64,000 bases of DNA from Streptomyces violaceusniger Tu 4113 (GTDB lineage Bacteria; Actinomycetota; Actinomycetes; Streptomycetales; Streptomycetaceae). Where the stretch lies: assembly GCF_000147815.2 (NCBI RefSeq), contig NC_015957.1:1674001-1738000 (forward strand), given 5' to 3'. A program made the translations under genes and the position numbers. The notes under the pieces are model-generated. The model made no database searches, was not told where the DNA came from, and saw only the letters and a list, made by a program, of their open reading frames with translations. Positions within the stretch are counted from its first letter, which is position 1. Each line of letters starts with the position of its first letter. This document shows positions 46,840-57,605 of the stretch, piece by piece.

Positions 46840-47634
46840 GTGAGCGCGGGCGCGGATTGGGGGGCGGCGGCCGGCCAGGTTGAGCGAGCGTTGCAGCAGG
46901 TCGCTCCCGGCCGGTACGACGCCTATGAGGCGCTGCTGCAGGCCATCGGCGAGGGCCAGGTCTGGATGCTGCTGTGGCACGGTGCGCCCGGCACGCCCGA
47001 GGCCCAGTACGGGAACATGGATGTGGTCGGCCTCGGTTACGCCCCGTGCGTGACCTCCGCACAGGAACTGGTCGCAAGTGGCTGGAACCGTGCGCATGAG
47101 GTGGTCGACGGACGCCTCATCGCCGACTCGCTCTACCGCGACCGCTACGGCCTCTGGCTCAACCCCCACGCCCGCGGCGGCGGAGTGGGCATTCCATGGC
47201 CGGATCTGCGCCGGATCGCGGGCGGTCTGGACCGGCTGCCCGCCGGGCCGCTGCGGCTGAGCGAACCCGCCATCGACATCCCGCAGTTCTACGCCCTGTT
47301 GGGGCAGAACGCGCATCGCACCACCGCGGTGCGGTCGCTGCGGCGCGTCTGGGTACAGCCCGCGCTGGGCGCCCCGTATCTGGCCATCGGGCTGGATCTC
47401 TACGACAGCAGCGCACCGGCGGTGCAGTCGGTGCGGGTGATGATGGAGCAATCGATCACCGCAGTGCCGGACGGGCTGCCGGTCTCCACGGTCGCGCTCT
47501 CCGACGAGTACGACCCCGTCGCCCTGTGGATGCGGGCCAACGCCCGGCCCTTCTTCGACCGCGACGCCTACGGCACCGCCCCCGCCGCGCCGTCCTACGG
47601 CTACGGCTACCCGCCGCCGCGTCCCGCCTACTGA
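46840..47634 (+). CDS. SseB family protein (second copy)
   Basis: A 264-residue relative of the preceding gene product. It has VWMLLWHGAPGTPEAQYGNM, VVGLGYAPCVTSAQELVASG and YGLWLNPHARGGGVGIPWPD in the SseB domain. The C-terminal YLAIGLDLYDSSAPAVQSVR and SDEYDPVALWMRANARPFFD correspond to SseB_C. It ends in a Tyr/Pro-rich tail (SYGYGYPPPRPAY). It starts at GTG 46840. The two genes probably act together; function unproven. Confidence 0.78.
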   Translation: MSAGADWGAAAGQVERALQQVAPGRYDAYEALLQAIGEGQVWMLLWHGAPGTPEAQYGNMDVVGLGYAPCVTSAQELVASGWNRAHEVVDGRLIADSLYRDRYGLWLNPHARGGGVGIPWPDLRRIAGGLDRLPAGPLRLSEPAIDIPQFYALLGQNAHRTTAVRSLRRVWVQPALGAPYLAIGLDLYDSSAPAVQSVRVMMEQSITAVPDGLPVSTVALSDEYDPVALWMRANARPFFDRDAYGTAPAAPSYGYGYPPPRPAY

Positions 47635-48093
47635 TCCGCAGCCGCGTTGAGCCGGTGCTGCTCCGCCGACTCGCTGCCCCGCCGCACCGGCGATCCGCCG
47701 ACCCGGCGATCCGTCAGCCCGCTGACCCGCTGATCCGCCGCCGACCCGCTGGTCCGCGCACCGATTGACGGGATTGCCCACCCGGCCTTCCGGGCCTATG
47801 GGGCCGAACGTCCCATAGCGGGCGCGAGGTTACTGCTGCGTTCTCGTGTCGCGACCGTCCGTATAGCGGAGCGGTACTCCCCACATCACGGTTAGGCATC
47901 CATTGTCCGGGAGTACTGGCGGGTGATCACAAACGCATTGAAGACTCCCGCTCCAAGGGGTGCGGTTCCTGCGTACGACCCCTTCCTGAAAGGTTCCGTA
48001 CCAGAACGCGACTTTCACCCGGGTTGTGAACAAAGCCGCCACAGCGGCGAGTCGTGGGCCGGTCACCACCGGCCGAGAGGGGTCTCCACCACG
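47635..48093. other. Gene-free stretch before the oligopeptide ABC operon
   Basis: The first ~120 bp consist of irregular GATCCGCCGACCCG-type short repeats. After ~47880 the sequence becomes AT-richer around GATCACAAACGCATTGAAGA, a likely promoter zone for the ABC operon. I see no gene and no clear terminator. Confidence 0.5.
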
Positions 48094-49098
48094 ATGACGG
48101 CACCATTGCACGGCACGAGCACGGACAGCGATCCGGTGGCGACTGCCGATGTAGCGGCGGATGTGGTCAAAGCGTCCGTCGAAGGCAGATCGCTGCGGCA
48201 GATCGCCTGGACACGCCTGAAGCGGGACAAGCTCGCGCTGGCGGGTGGCATCGTTGTCGTCTTCCTGGTCCTGGTGGCGATCTTCGCTCCACTGATCGTG
48301 AGCCTGCTCGGGCATCCGCCCAATGAGTTCCACCAGGAGAAGATCGACCCGCTGTTCGGCACCCCGAAGGGGTCCATGGGCGGTATCAGCTCGGACTTCC
48401 TCTTCGGCGTGGAGCCGTCCAACGGCCGCGACGTCTTCAGCCGCGTCGTCTACGGCGCCCGGATCTCGCTGCTGGTGGCCTTCCTCGCGGCGGTGGTCGC
48501 GGTGGTCCTCGGCACCATTTTCGGCATCATCGCCGGGTACTTCGGCGGCTGGGTCGACTCGGTGATCAGCCGGGTGATGGACATGCTGCTGGCCTTCCCG
48601 CAGCTTCTCTTCATCATCTCCCTGGTCTCGGTGCTCCCCAACGACCTGCTGGGACTGACCGGCAGCGGGGTGCGCATCGCCATCCTGGTCTCGGTCATCG
48701 GCTTCTTCGGCTGGCCGTACGTCGGCCGCATCGTGCGCGGCCAGACGCTGTCGCTGCGCGAGAAGGAGTACATCGAGGCCGCGCGGAGCCTGGGCGCCGG
48801 CCGGCGCTACATCCTCTTCCGCGAGCTGCTGCCCAACCTGGTGGCGCCGATCACCGTCTACGCGACGCTGATGATCCCCACCAACATCCTCACCGAGGCC
48901 GCGCTCAGCTTCCTCGGCGCGGGCGTGAAGCCGCCCACCGCCTCCTGGGGGCAGATGCTCTCCAAGGCGGTCGGCACCTATGAGGACGACCCGATGTTCA
49001 TGATCATTCCGGGTGTGGCGATCTTCATCACGGTGCTGGCCTTCAACCTCTTCGGCGACGGCGTCCGCGACGCGCTCGATCCGAAGGGCACCCGATGA
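48094..49098 (+). CDS. Oligopeptide/dipeptide ABC transporter permease (DppC/OppC type)
   Basis: A 334-residue inner-membrane permease. The N-terminal OppC_N-like segment is LRQIAWTRLKRDKLALAGG with a first membrane helix, followed by a BPD_transp_1 domain. The EAA loop reads EYIEAARSLGAGRRYILFRE, the contact point for the ATPase. Starts at ATG 48094; an open frame upstream from 47923 has no plausible start. It is the first gene of a C-A-B-D-F operon; the binding-protein gene begins 134 bp after its stop. Confidence 0.92.
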   Translation: MTAPLHGTSTDSDPVATADVAADVVKASVEGRSLRQIAWTRLKRDKLALAGGIVVVFLVLVAIFAPLIVSLLGHPPNEFHQEKIDPLFGTPKGSMGGISSDFLFGVEPSNGRDVFSRVVYGARISLLVAFLAAVVAVVLGTIFGIIAGYFGGWVDSVISRVMDMLLAFPQLLFIISLVSVLPNDLLGLTGSGVRIAILVSVIGFFGWPYVGRIVRGQTLSLREKEYIEAARSLGAGRRYILFRELLPNLVAPITVYATLMIPTNILTEAALSFLGAGVKPPTASWGQMLSKAVGTYEDDPMFMIIPGVAIFITVLAFNLFGDGVRDALDPKGTR

Positions 49099-49232
49099 CG
49101 GCGCGGCGCACGACACGCCCTGCGGACCGGTCGTACCCGAACGCATCAGCCCCTGCCGTATCCGGCAGTCGGCTCCCCGAAGAATTCCGCGGCGCCATGC
49201 CTAGGACCGCTACCCCGGAGGTTGCAACAGCT

Positions 49233-50993
49233 ATGAAACAGCTCTCGAGAAGCAGGCGGATCGCCGGAGCGGCGGCTGTCGTCGGCGCCCTCCTGGCCAC
49301 CGCCGGCTGCGGTGGCGGCGGTACCGACGACGAGGGCTCGGGCGCCGGGTTCAACGCCGCGGTGAAGGGTGTCGCAGCCAAGTCCGTCAAGAAGGGCGGC
49401 ACCCTCAAGTTCATCAACAAGCAGGAGTTCGACTCCCTCGACCCGCAGCGCCAGTACTACGGGTTCGCCTGGGACTTCTCCCGCTTCTACGCGCGCCAAC
49501 TGATCTCCTACGCGCCCAAGCCGGGCAACGCGGCCAACGAGCTGGTCCCGGACCTCGCCACCTCCACCGCCAAGATCACCAACGGCGGGAAGACCTACAC
49601 CTACACCCTGCGCGACGGGGTCACCTGGGAGGACGGCTCGCCGATCACGTCCCAGGACGTGAAGTACGGCATCGAGCGCATCTGGGCCAAGGACGTGGTC
49701 TCCGGCGGCCCCGGCTATCTGCGCCAGGCCCTGGACCCCAAGGGCCAGTACAAGGGCCCGTACAAGGACAAGTCCAAGGACAAGCTGGGCCTGAAGGGGA
49801 TCCAGACGCCGGACGCGAAGACCGTCGTCTTCAACCTCGCCAAGCCCAACGGTGACTTCGAGCAGATGCTCGCGATGCCGACCGGCTCTCCGGTGAAGGC
49901 GTCCAAGGACACCGGCGCCAAGTACACCAACCATCCGTTCTCCTCCGGTCCGTACAAGGTCCAGTCGTACAGCCAGGGCAAGAGCCTGTCCCTGGTCCGC
50001 AACAGCAACTGGAAGAAGGCGTCCGACCCGATCCGCCCGGCCCTGCCGGACAAGATCGCGGTCACCTTCAACTCCAACCTCGAGGCGATAGACCGGCTGC
50101 TGATCAAGGGCGACTACGACGTCTTCCTCAGCGCCACCGGTATGACCCCCTCGGGTCGTAACGACGCCCTCAAGCAGCACAAGGGCAACGTCGACAACAT
50201 CACCACCAGCTTCGTGCGGTATGTCGACGTCGCCACCAAGGTCGCGCCGTTCAACAACATCCACTGCCGCAAGGCGCTCATCTACGGCGCCGACTACAAG
50301 TCGATCCAGACCACTCGCGGCGGCCCGCAGGCCGGTGGTGACCTCGCCACCAACATGCTCCCCAAGAGCGTCAAGGGCGCGGACGACTACGACCCGTACG
50401 GCATCCTCAAGCGCGGCGGCAAGGCCGACCCGGCCAAGGCCAAGGACGAGCTCAAGCAGTGCGGTAAGCCGAACGGCTTCTCCACCACCATCGTGGCCCG
50501 CAACGACCAGCCCGCCGAGGTCGACGCCGCGGAGGCGCTGCAGGCGTCGCTGAAGAAGGTCGGCATCTCCCTCAACGTGGAGCCGATCCAGGGTCAGTCC
50601 TCCCCCAGCATCACCGGTTCGCCGTCGGTGATGAAGAAGCGCGGCTACGGCCTGGCCATGACCGGCTGGGGCCCGGACTTCCCCACCGGCCAGGGCTTCT
50701 CCCAGCCGCTGATCGACGGCCGTTTCATCGAGCAGACGGGTAACTACAACGTCTCCGAGACCAACGACCCGGCGATCAACAAGTACTTCGACGATGCCCT
50801 CAAGGAGACCGACCCCAACAAGGCCGGCGGCATCTACCAGAAGATGAACCACAAGGTCAGCGACCTCGCCGTGCAGATGCCGTTCATCTACGAGAAGAAC
50901 ATCACCTGGCGCAGCTCGCGGCTGACGAACGCCTTCTCGTCGGCGGCCTACAACGGCCGCTACGACTACTCCCAACTGGGCGTCGTCAAGTGA
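49233..50993 (+). CDS. ABC transporter substrate-binding lipoprotein, family 5
   Basis: A 586-residue peptide-binding lipoprotein. The signal peptide (MKQLSRSRRIAGAAAVVGAL) ends with a TAGC lipobox. SBP_bac_5 features include LVPDLATSTAKITNGGKTYT, FTLRDGV-like YTLRDGVTWEDGSPITSQDV and MTGWGPDFPTGQGF. GGAGG lies 12 nt before the ATG at 49233. It captures oligopeptides outside the membrane and delivers them to the two permeases. Gene order, with the binding protein between the permeases, is unusual compared with the common A-B-C-D-F order. Confidence 0.93.
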   Translation: MKQLSRSRRIAGAAAVVGALLATAGCGGGGTDDEGSGAGFNAAVKGVAAKSVKKGGTLKFINKQEFDSLDPQRQYYGFAWDFSRFYARQLISYAPKPGNAANELVPDLATSTAKITNGGKTYTYTLRDGVTWEDGSPITSQDVKYGIERIWAKDVVSGGPGYLRQALDPKGQYKGPYKDKSKDKLGLKGIQTPDAKTVVFNLAKPNGDFEQMLAMPTGSPVKASKDTGAKYTNHPFSSGPYKVQSYSQGKSLSLVRNSNWKKASDPIRPALPDKIAVTFNSNLEAIDRLLIKGDYDVFLSATGMTPSGRNDALKQHKGNVDNITTSFVRYVDVATKVAPFNNIHCRKALIYGADYKSIQTTRGGPQAGGDLATNMLPKSVKGADDYDPYGILKRGGKADPAKAKDELKQCGKPNGFSTTIVARNDQPAEVDAAEALQASLKKVGISLNVEPIQGQSSPSITGSPSVMKKRGYGLAMTGWGPDFPTGQGFSQPLIDGRFIEQTGNYNVSETNDPAINKYFDDALKETDPNKAGGIYQKMNHKVSDLAVQMPFIYEKNITWRSSRLTNAFSSAAYNGRYDYSQLGVVK

Positions 50994-51080
50994 CGACAGG
51001 TCACCCGACCCGTCGCACACCTTAACCATCGCCGCACCCGATAGGCCCGAAGGGCAGGTGATGGCCGCGGGCGGTGGCTC

Positions 51081-52123
<1,043 letters not shown>

Positions 52124-52127
<4 letters not shown>

Positions 52128-53266
52128 CCGACCTGACCAAGTCCTCCGGACAGCCCGGGAACGGCGAGCTGCCGGCCACCGGCACCGCCGCCGTGGGCGA
52201 GGTGGCCGCGGCGGGCTCGCCCGCCCCCACCGCCTTCCTCGAGGTGCGTGATCTGCACGTCCACTTCCCGACCGACGACGGTCTGGTGAAGTCCGTGGAC
52301 GGGCTCAGCTTCCGGCTGGAGAAGGGCAAGACCCTCGGCATCGTCGGCGAGTCCGGCTCCGGCAAGTCCGTCACCTCGCTCGGCATCATGGGGCTGCACA
52401 CCGCCGGGCAGTACGGCCGCCGCAAGGCGCGGATCTCCGGCGAGATCTGGCTGAACGGCCAGGAGCTGCTGGGCGCCGACCCGGACCAGGTGCGCAAGCT
52501 GCGCGGCCGCGAGATGTCGATGATCTTCCAGGATCCGCTGTCCGCGCTGCACCCGTACTACACCATCGGCCGCCAGATCATCGAGGCGTACCGGGTGCAC
52601 CACGAGGTCACCAAGGACGTGGCCCGCAAGCGCGCGATCGAGCTGCTGGACCGCGTCGGCATCCCGCAGCCGGACAAGCGCGCGGACAGCTATCCGCACG
52701 AGTTCTCCGGCGGTATGCGCCAGCGCGCCATGATCGCGATGGCGCTGGTCAACAACCCCGAGCTCCTGATCGCGGATGAGCCGACCACCGCCCTGGACGT
52801 CACCGTCCAGGCGCAGATCCTCGACCTCATCCGGGATCTGCAGAAGGAGTTCGGCTCCGCGGTCATCGTCATCACCCATGACCTGGGCGTGGTCGCCGAG
52901 CTCGCCGACGATCTGCTGGTGATGTACGGCGGCCGCTGTGTCGAGCGCGGCCCGGCCGAGAAGGTCTTCTACGAGCCCCAGCACCCGTACACCTGGGGGC
53001 TGTTGGGCTCGATGCCCCGTATCGACCGCGACCAGACCGAGCGGCTCATCCCGGTCAAGGGCTCCCCGCCCAGCCTCATCAATGTGCCGTCCGGCTGTGC
53101 CTTCCACCCGCGCTGCCCGTACGCCGATGTGCCGAAGGACAACATCACGCGCACGAAGCGGCCGGAGCTCAGCGAAGCCGGGGGCGGCGGGCACTTCTCC
53201 GCGTGCCATATGACGCAGGAGGAGCGCACCCGGATCTGGACCGAAGAGATTGCGCCGAAGCTGTGA
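52124..53266 (+). CDS. Oligopeptide ABC transporter ATP-binding protein (DppD type)
   Basis: A 380-residue ATPase. Walker A is GESGSGKSV, the signature FSGGMRQRA, and Walker [13 protein letters not shown], with switch His in [10 protein letters not shown]. The C-terminal oligo_HPY domain carries cysteines ([13 protein letters not shown] ... HFSACH) that often bind an Fe-S cluster in Dpp/Opp ATPases. The first ~35 residues are a variable Gly/Ala-rich extension. Its stop overlaps the next start by 4 bp (GTGA). Confidence 0.94.
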
Positions 53267-54363
53267 CCGACACGAAGGATCCGAAGATGACGGTCCCGGA
53301 AAAGGCGACGACGTCGCCCGAGCCCCTGCTCAAGGTGTCGGGTCTGGTCAAGCACTTCCCCATCAAGAAGGGGCTGCTGCAGCGGCAGGCCGGTGCGGTG
53401 CAGGCGGTCGACGGGCTCGACTTCGACGTCCGGCCGGGGGAGACCCTGGGCGTGGTGGGCGAGTCGGGCTGCGGCAAGTCCACCATGGGGCGGCTGGTCA
53501 CCCGGCTGCTCGAACCCACCTCGGGCACGATCGAGTTCGAGGGCAAGGACATCACGCATCTGAACACCGCTCAGATGCGGCCGATGCGCCGTGACGTCCA
53601 GATGATCTTCCAGGACCCGTACTCCTCGCTGAACCCCCGGCACACCGTCGGCGCGATCGTCAGCGCGCCCTTCCGGCTCCAGGGCGTCACCCCGGAGGGC
53701 GGCGTCAAGGCGGAGGTCCAGCGGCTGCTGGAGCTGGTCGGGCTCAACCCCGAGCACTACAACCGCTATCCGCACGAGTTCTCCGGCGGTCAGCGGCAGC
53801 GCATCGGCATCGCCCGGGCGCTGGCCCTCAAGCCCAAGCTGGTCGTCGCCGACGAACCGGTCTCGGCGCTGGACGTGTCGATCCAGGCGCAGGTGGTCAA
53901 CCTGCTGGACGACCTCCAGGACGAGCTGGGCCTGACGTATGTGATCATCGCGCACGACCTGTCGGTCATCCGCCATGTCTCGGACCGGATCGCGGTGATG
54001 TACCTCGGGAAGATCGTCGAGCTGGCGGACCGCCAGGACCTCTACGAGCGTCCCATGCACCCGTACACCAAGGCCCTGCTGTCCGCGGTGCCGGTGCCGG
54101 ACCCCAAGCGGCGCGCCAAGCGGGAGCGGATCCTGCTCAAGGGCGATGTGCCCTCGCCGATCTCCCCGCCGTCCGGCTGCCGCTTCCACACCCGGTGCTG
54201 GAAGGCGACCGAGGTGTGCAAGAGCCAGGAGCCGCCGCTGGTGACGCTGGCCACCGGCCACCAGGTGGCCTGCCACCACCCGGAGAACGCTTCCGACCAG
54301 GAGCCGCAGGAGAAGCCCAGGGCCGAGGCGGCACAGAAGGTGACGAAGAAGACCGAAAGCTGA
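53263..54363 (+). CDS. Oligopeptide ABC transporter ATP-binding protein (DppF type)
   Basis: A 366-residue ATPase, partner of the preceding one. Walker A is GESGCGKST, signature FSGGQRQRI, Walker [13 protein letters not shown] and switch [10 protein letters not shown]. The C-terminal oligo_HPY cysteines are in [18 protein letters not shown] and VACHHPE. The start is a GTG overlapping the previous stop. The Glu/Lys-rich tail is variable. Last gene of the operon. Confidence 0.94.
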   Translation: MTDTKDPKMTVPEKATTSPEPLLKVSGLVKHFPIKKGLLQRQAGAVQAVDGLDFDVRPGETLGVVGESGCGKSTMGRLVTRLLEPTSGTIEFEGKDITHLNTAQMRPMRRDVQMIFQDPYSSLNPRHTVGAIVSAPFRLQGVTPEGGVKAEVQRLLELVGLNPEHYNRYPHEFSGGQRQRIGIARALALKPKLVVADEPVSALDVSIQAQVVNLLDDLQDELGLTYVIIAHDLSVIRHVSDRIAVMYLGKIVELADRQDLYERPMHPYTKALLSAVPVPDPKRRAKRERILLKGDVPSPISPPSGCRFHTRCWKATEVCKSQEPPLVTLATGHQVACHHPENASDQEPQEKPRAEAAQKVTKKTES

Positions 54364-54415
54364 GACGGGACGGGGTCCGGACGGGACCGGCGGCAGCCGC
54401 GGATAACAATGTCGG

Positions 54416-55075
54416 GTGCTCATCGAACTGTTCACCCCGTCCGTCCAGCACGCGCTCGAAGTCGCCGGGATCTTCGTCTTCGCGATGTCCGGCGCGCTGC
54501 TCGCCGTGCGGAAGAACTTCGATGTCTTCGGCATGGCGGTGCTCGCCGAGGCCACCGCGCTGGGCGGCGGTATCTTCCGCGACCTGGTGATCGGCGCGGT
54601 TCCGCCCATCGCCTTCACCGACCTCGGCTATTTCCTCACCCCGCTCGTGGCCACCGGCATCGTCTTCTTCCTCCACCCCGAGGTCGAGCGGATCACGGCG
54701 GCGGTGGGGGTCTTCGACGCGGCGGGCCTCGGGCTGTTCTGCGTCGAGGGCACGATGAAGGCGCATGACTTCGGGCTCGGCGTCACCGCGTCGGTCACCC
54801 TCGGCATGGCCACGGCGGTCGGCGGCGGTGTGATCCGCGACCTGCTCGCCCATGAGGTGCCCTCACTGCTGCGCTGGGACCGGGACCTCTATGCCGTCCC
54901 GGCCATCCTCGGCTCCTCGATAGCGGCGCTGCTGCTCCACTTCCACGCCCTTACGGCGGCCACGAGCGCGCTCGCGGCCGCCGTGACGTTTGTGGTGCGG
55001 CTGCTGGCGATGCGGTACGGCTGGCGGGCGCCGCGGGCGTGGAACCGGCGCAGTACGGCGACGGAGGAGACCTGA
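54416..55075 (+). CDS. TRIC-type cation channel (UPF0126/YicG family)
   Basis: A 219-residue membrane protein with seven hydrophobic segments. The family repeat appears twice: FAMSGALLAVRKNFDVFGMA with GGGIFRDLVIG, and FDAAGLGLFCVEGTMKAHDF with GGGVIRDLL. The GG(G/I)xRDLL motifs are characteristic of trimeric intracellular cation channels. It starts at GTG 54416, 52 bp after the ABC operon, and may be cotranscribed or independent. Confidence 0.9.
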   Translation: MLIELFTPSVQHALEVAGIFVFAMSGALLAVRKNFDVFGMAVLAEATALGGGIFRDLVIGAVPPIAFTDLGYFLTPLVATGIVFFLHPEVERITAAVGVFDAAGLGLFCVEGTMKAHDFGLGVTASVTLGMATAVGGGVIRDLLAHEVPSLLRWDRDLYAVPAILGSSIAALLLHFHALTAATSALAAAVTFVVRLLAMRYGWRAPRAWNRRSTATEET

Positions 55076-55116
55076 GGCGCTCGGGGCGTGGGCTGCACGC
55101 AGCTTGAATGCCCTTG

Positions 55117-55132
55117 CGGTTATATAGCCGCG
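55117..55132. promoter_or_regulatory. AT-rich inverted repeat before the ArsR gene
   Basis: GCGGTTATATAGCCGC is an imperfect palindrome 16 bp upstream of the ArsR start, in a rare AT-rich patch. It is a plausible operator for autoregulation. Confidence 0.45.
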
Positions 55133-55148
55133 TCGTTATGTTGAGGGC

Positions 55149-55550
55149 ATGGCCATACCGTTCGATGTGCTCGCGGAGCCGAGTCGTCGGCAGATCCTGG
55201 ACCTCCTGCTGGAGCGGCCCCGCCTGGTCGGTGAGCTGACCGAGCATCTGGGGCTCACCCAGCCGGGCACCTCCAAGCACCTCCGGGTGCTGCGCGAGGC
55301 CGGTCTGGTGCGGGTCCGCCGGGACGCCCAGCGCCGCTGGTACGAGCTCTGCCCGGAGCCGCTCGCCGAGGTGGACGCCTGGCTCGCGCCGTACCGTCGG
55401 CTGTGGACCGACCGTCTCGACGCGCTCGAACGACACCTGGACACGATGCCGGAGTCCCTCGACGCGACCGGCGAACCCGACGTACCCGAAGGACCCGGAG
55501 TACTCGAAATACCCGAAGTGCCCGACGCACGCGACGGAGAAGCGCCATGA
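55149..55550 (+). CDS. ArsR-family regulator of an SRPBCC gene
   Basis: A 133-residue winged-helix protein: FDVLAEPSRRQILDLLLERP, then GLTQPGTSKHLRVLREAGLV and VRRDAQRRWYELCPEPL. There are no metal-binding cysteine pairs, as in the SdpR-like subgroup that pairs with SRPBCC proteins. The C-terminal ~30 residues are Pro/Glu/Asp-rich. Its stop overlaps the next ATG by 4 bp. Confidence 0.93.
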   Translation: MAIPFDVLAEPSRRQILDLLLERPRLVGELTEHLGLTQPGTSKHLRVLREAGLVRVRRDAQRRWYELCPEPLAEVDAWLAPYRRLWTDRLDALERHLDTMPESLDATGEPDVPEGPGVLEIPEVPDARDGEAP

Positions 55551-56425
55551 AAGACACCCTTGCCCAGACCGGCGGCGGCCGCTCGGCCCTGCGCCTGGAG
55601 CGCCGGCTCGCCCATCCCCCGGAGAAGGTCTGGCGAGCCCTGACCGACCCCGCCCAGCTCGTCCACTGGTTCCCCTCCGCGGTCCAGGTCGAGCTCAAGC
55701 TCGGGGGCCGGATGGGCTTCGTCTTCCCCGGGCGCGAGGCCCCGGACATGGACGGCGTCGTCACCGAGCTCGACCCGCCCCATGTCTTCGCCTTCACCTG
55801 GGGCGAGGACGAGCTCCGCTGGGAGCTGCGCCCGGCGGACGAAGGCTGTGTGCTGACCCTCACCCACACCTTCGGCGACCGCTTCGGCGCGGCCAGCTTC
55901 GCCTCCGGCTGGCACGCCTGCATCACCGGTCTTGCGGCCCTGCTCGGCGGCGAGGAGATCGCCCACGGCGACATGGCCGAGCTGCACGAGAAGTACGTCG
56001 AGGCGTTCGGCCTGGCGGAGGGGGCGGTGGAGACCACCGAGGACGGCGGCTGGCGGCTGCGCTTCGAGCGCCAGCTCGTCCGCCCCGCCGAGACGGCCTG
56101 GCGGGCGCTGACCGGCCCGGCCGCCGACACCCCCGAACCGGCCGCCGGGGCGCCGGTTCCCTTCGGCTTCCGTACGGACGCGGTCCCGGCGGGCCCGATC
56201 ACCGAGGCGCAACCGCCCCGCGTGCTCGCCTACGCCTGGGAGCGCGACGGCCGCCCCGCCGGAACGGTCCGCTGGGAGCTCACCCAGGGCACCGGCCACG
56301 GCGCCCGCCTCATCCTGACCCAGACGGGCCCGGCGGACGCGGAAACGGAACGCACCGAAGCCCAGCAGGCCTGGCGCCACCACATCGGCCTGCTGGCCGC
56401 CAAGCTTCTCCGGGTGAGTAGCTGA
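55547..56425 (+). CDS. SRPBCC (AHSA1-like) protein with two domains
   Basis: A 292-residue protein made of two related START-like domains: ~15-155 (HPPEKVWRALTDPAQLVHWF; LTHTFGDRFGAASFASGWHA) and ~165-290 (RPAETAWRALTGPAADTPEP; QQAWRHHIGLLAA). The second is more divergent and lacks the tryptophan-rich loop. Proteins of this kind bind hydrophobic ligands; in ArsR-SRPBCC pairs the ligand is unknown. Translation is coupled to the ArsR gene. Confidence 0.88.
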   Translation: MKDTLAQTGGGRSALRLERRLAHPPEKVWRALTDPAQLVHWFPSAVQVELKLGGRMGFVFPGREAPDMDGVVTELDPPHVFAFTWGEDELRWELRPADEGCVLTLTHTFGDRFGAASFASGWHACITGLAALLGGEEIAHGDMAELHEKYVEAFGLAEGAVETTEDGGWRLRFERQLVRPAETAWRALTGPAADTPEPAAGAPVPFGFRTDAVPAGPITEAQPPRVLAYAWERDGRPAGTVRWELTQGTGHGARLILTQTGPADAETERTEAQQAWRHHIGLLAAKLLRVSS

Positions 56426-56430
56426 AAACC

Positions 56431-56544
56431 AGCCTGTCCGGCGTTTGACGTGCCCAGGCGAATCCAGCCCGTCCGGCGTTCGAGGACCGGGGCCTGGGGC
56501 GGAGCCGCACACGCGGGGGAGCCCCACACGCGGGGGAGCCGCAT
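56431..56544. repeat. Streptomyces-type GTCCGGCGTTTGA intergenic repeat, two copies, plus a 17-bp repeat
   Basis: AGCCTGTCCGGCGTTTGA (56431-56448) and AGCCCGTCCGGCGTTCGA (56466-56483) are 35 bp apart in direct orientation. This motif (often written GCCGGACGGGCT on the other strand) is extremely common between Streptomyces genes. It is followed by two copies of a CACACGCGGGGGAG unit (56509-56540). Its role is unknown; it lies between convergent genes, consistent with a terminator-like role. Confidence 0.75.
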
Positions 56545-56599
56545 ATCGTCAGGTGTCGGGAAGGGGCGGGGTGGGGGAGCAATCACCGTAGGCGCTACC

Positions 56600-57460
56600 T
56601 CAGCCCTCGCCGAGAAAGCCGCTCAACACAGCGGCCAGCTCGGCAGGCGCATCCTCCTGCACCAGGTGCCCCGCACCTTCGATCAGCCGAAGCCGGGCCC
56701 CCGGAATACGAGAGGCAAGCTCCCGCCCCCGCTCCACCGGGATCCAGGCGTCGTCCGCGCCCCAGCAGACCGTGACGGGCAGGCGGATCTCCCCGTAGCG
56801 GCCCTCGATCTCGTCGGTGAAGCGCCGGTCGTTCTGCGCGATCTGCCGGTAGAAGGCCGGCTGGTCCTCCGGGCCGCACCAGCCGTCCACGATCCGCTCC
56901 AGCACCTGTGGATGAAGTCCTGAGGCGCTTCCCGAGCGGACGTACTCGCGCACCAGGCCCCGGTGCACCTCCGGCGGCAGTTGCGCGAAGACCTCGTGGT
57001 GGGCGCCGAGCAGGCGGTAGGTGGGGGAGCCCCACGGAGACAGGGCGAGGGCGTTGACCAGGGCCAGCCGGCGGTAACGCGCCCCGTGCAGCAGATGCGC
57101 ACGCAGGGCGACACACCCGCCGAAGTCATGGGCGACGACGGCCGGTTCCGCCCCGGGCCCGGTCAGCCCCCACGCGTCGAGCAGCTCGCCGAAGACCCGG
57201 CCCTGGGCGGCCAGCGAGACGTCCTGGTCCGCCCGCTTCTCGGAGGCCCCGTAGCCCGGCATGTCCCAGACGAACACCCGGTGCTGGTTCGCCAGCGCAC
57301 GGGCGACGCCCCGCCAGACGTACGACGAGAACGGCGTGCCGTGCAGCAGCACGACCGGCGGCGCGTCCGGTGCGCCGAGCGCGGTCCAGCGGACCTCGCC
57401 GGAGGAGCTGCGGTAGGTGCGGTCCAGCTTCCAGTCGGTCTTGCACTCATGGGTTGTCAT
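56600..57460 (-). CDS. Alpha/beta hydrolase with Asp nucleophile
   Basis: A 286-residue hydrolase. [20 protein letters not shown] provides the HGTP oxyanion turn. The nucleophile elbow VVAHDFGG has Asp, so it belongs with haloalkane dehalogenases and epoxide hydrolases rather than esterases. The base histidine is in [11 protein letters not shown], and a cap covers ~130-210. [18 protein letters not shown] is typical. The native substrate is not predictable. It is divergent from the cysteine desulfurase gene across 145 bp. Confidence 0.85.
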   Translation of the reverse strand: MTTHECKTDWKLDRTYRSSSGEVRWTALGAPDAPPVVLLHGTPFSSYVWRGVARALANQHRVFVWDMPGYGASEKRADQDVSLAAQGRVFGELLDAWGLTGPGAEPAVVAHDFGGCVALRAHLLHGARYRRLALVNALALSPWGSPTYRLLGAHHEVFAQLPPEVHRGLVREYVRSGSASGLHPQVLERIVDGWCGPEDQPAFYRQIAQNDRRFTDEIEGRYGEIRLPVTVCWGADDAWIPVERGRELASRIPGARLRLIEGAGHLVQEDAPAELAAVLSGFLGEG

Positions 57461-57605
57461 GAGTAAAAACCTAGACGCTCCTTACGGCCGCTGTCGAGGA
57501 CCCCGCCGAGGGCCCGTGCGATGCTGTGCGAAAGGGGCGGCGGGAAGACCGTGCGTACGCGCACCCGCTACGCACCCCACAACGCCTCGTAGAATCGAGG
57601 CCACC

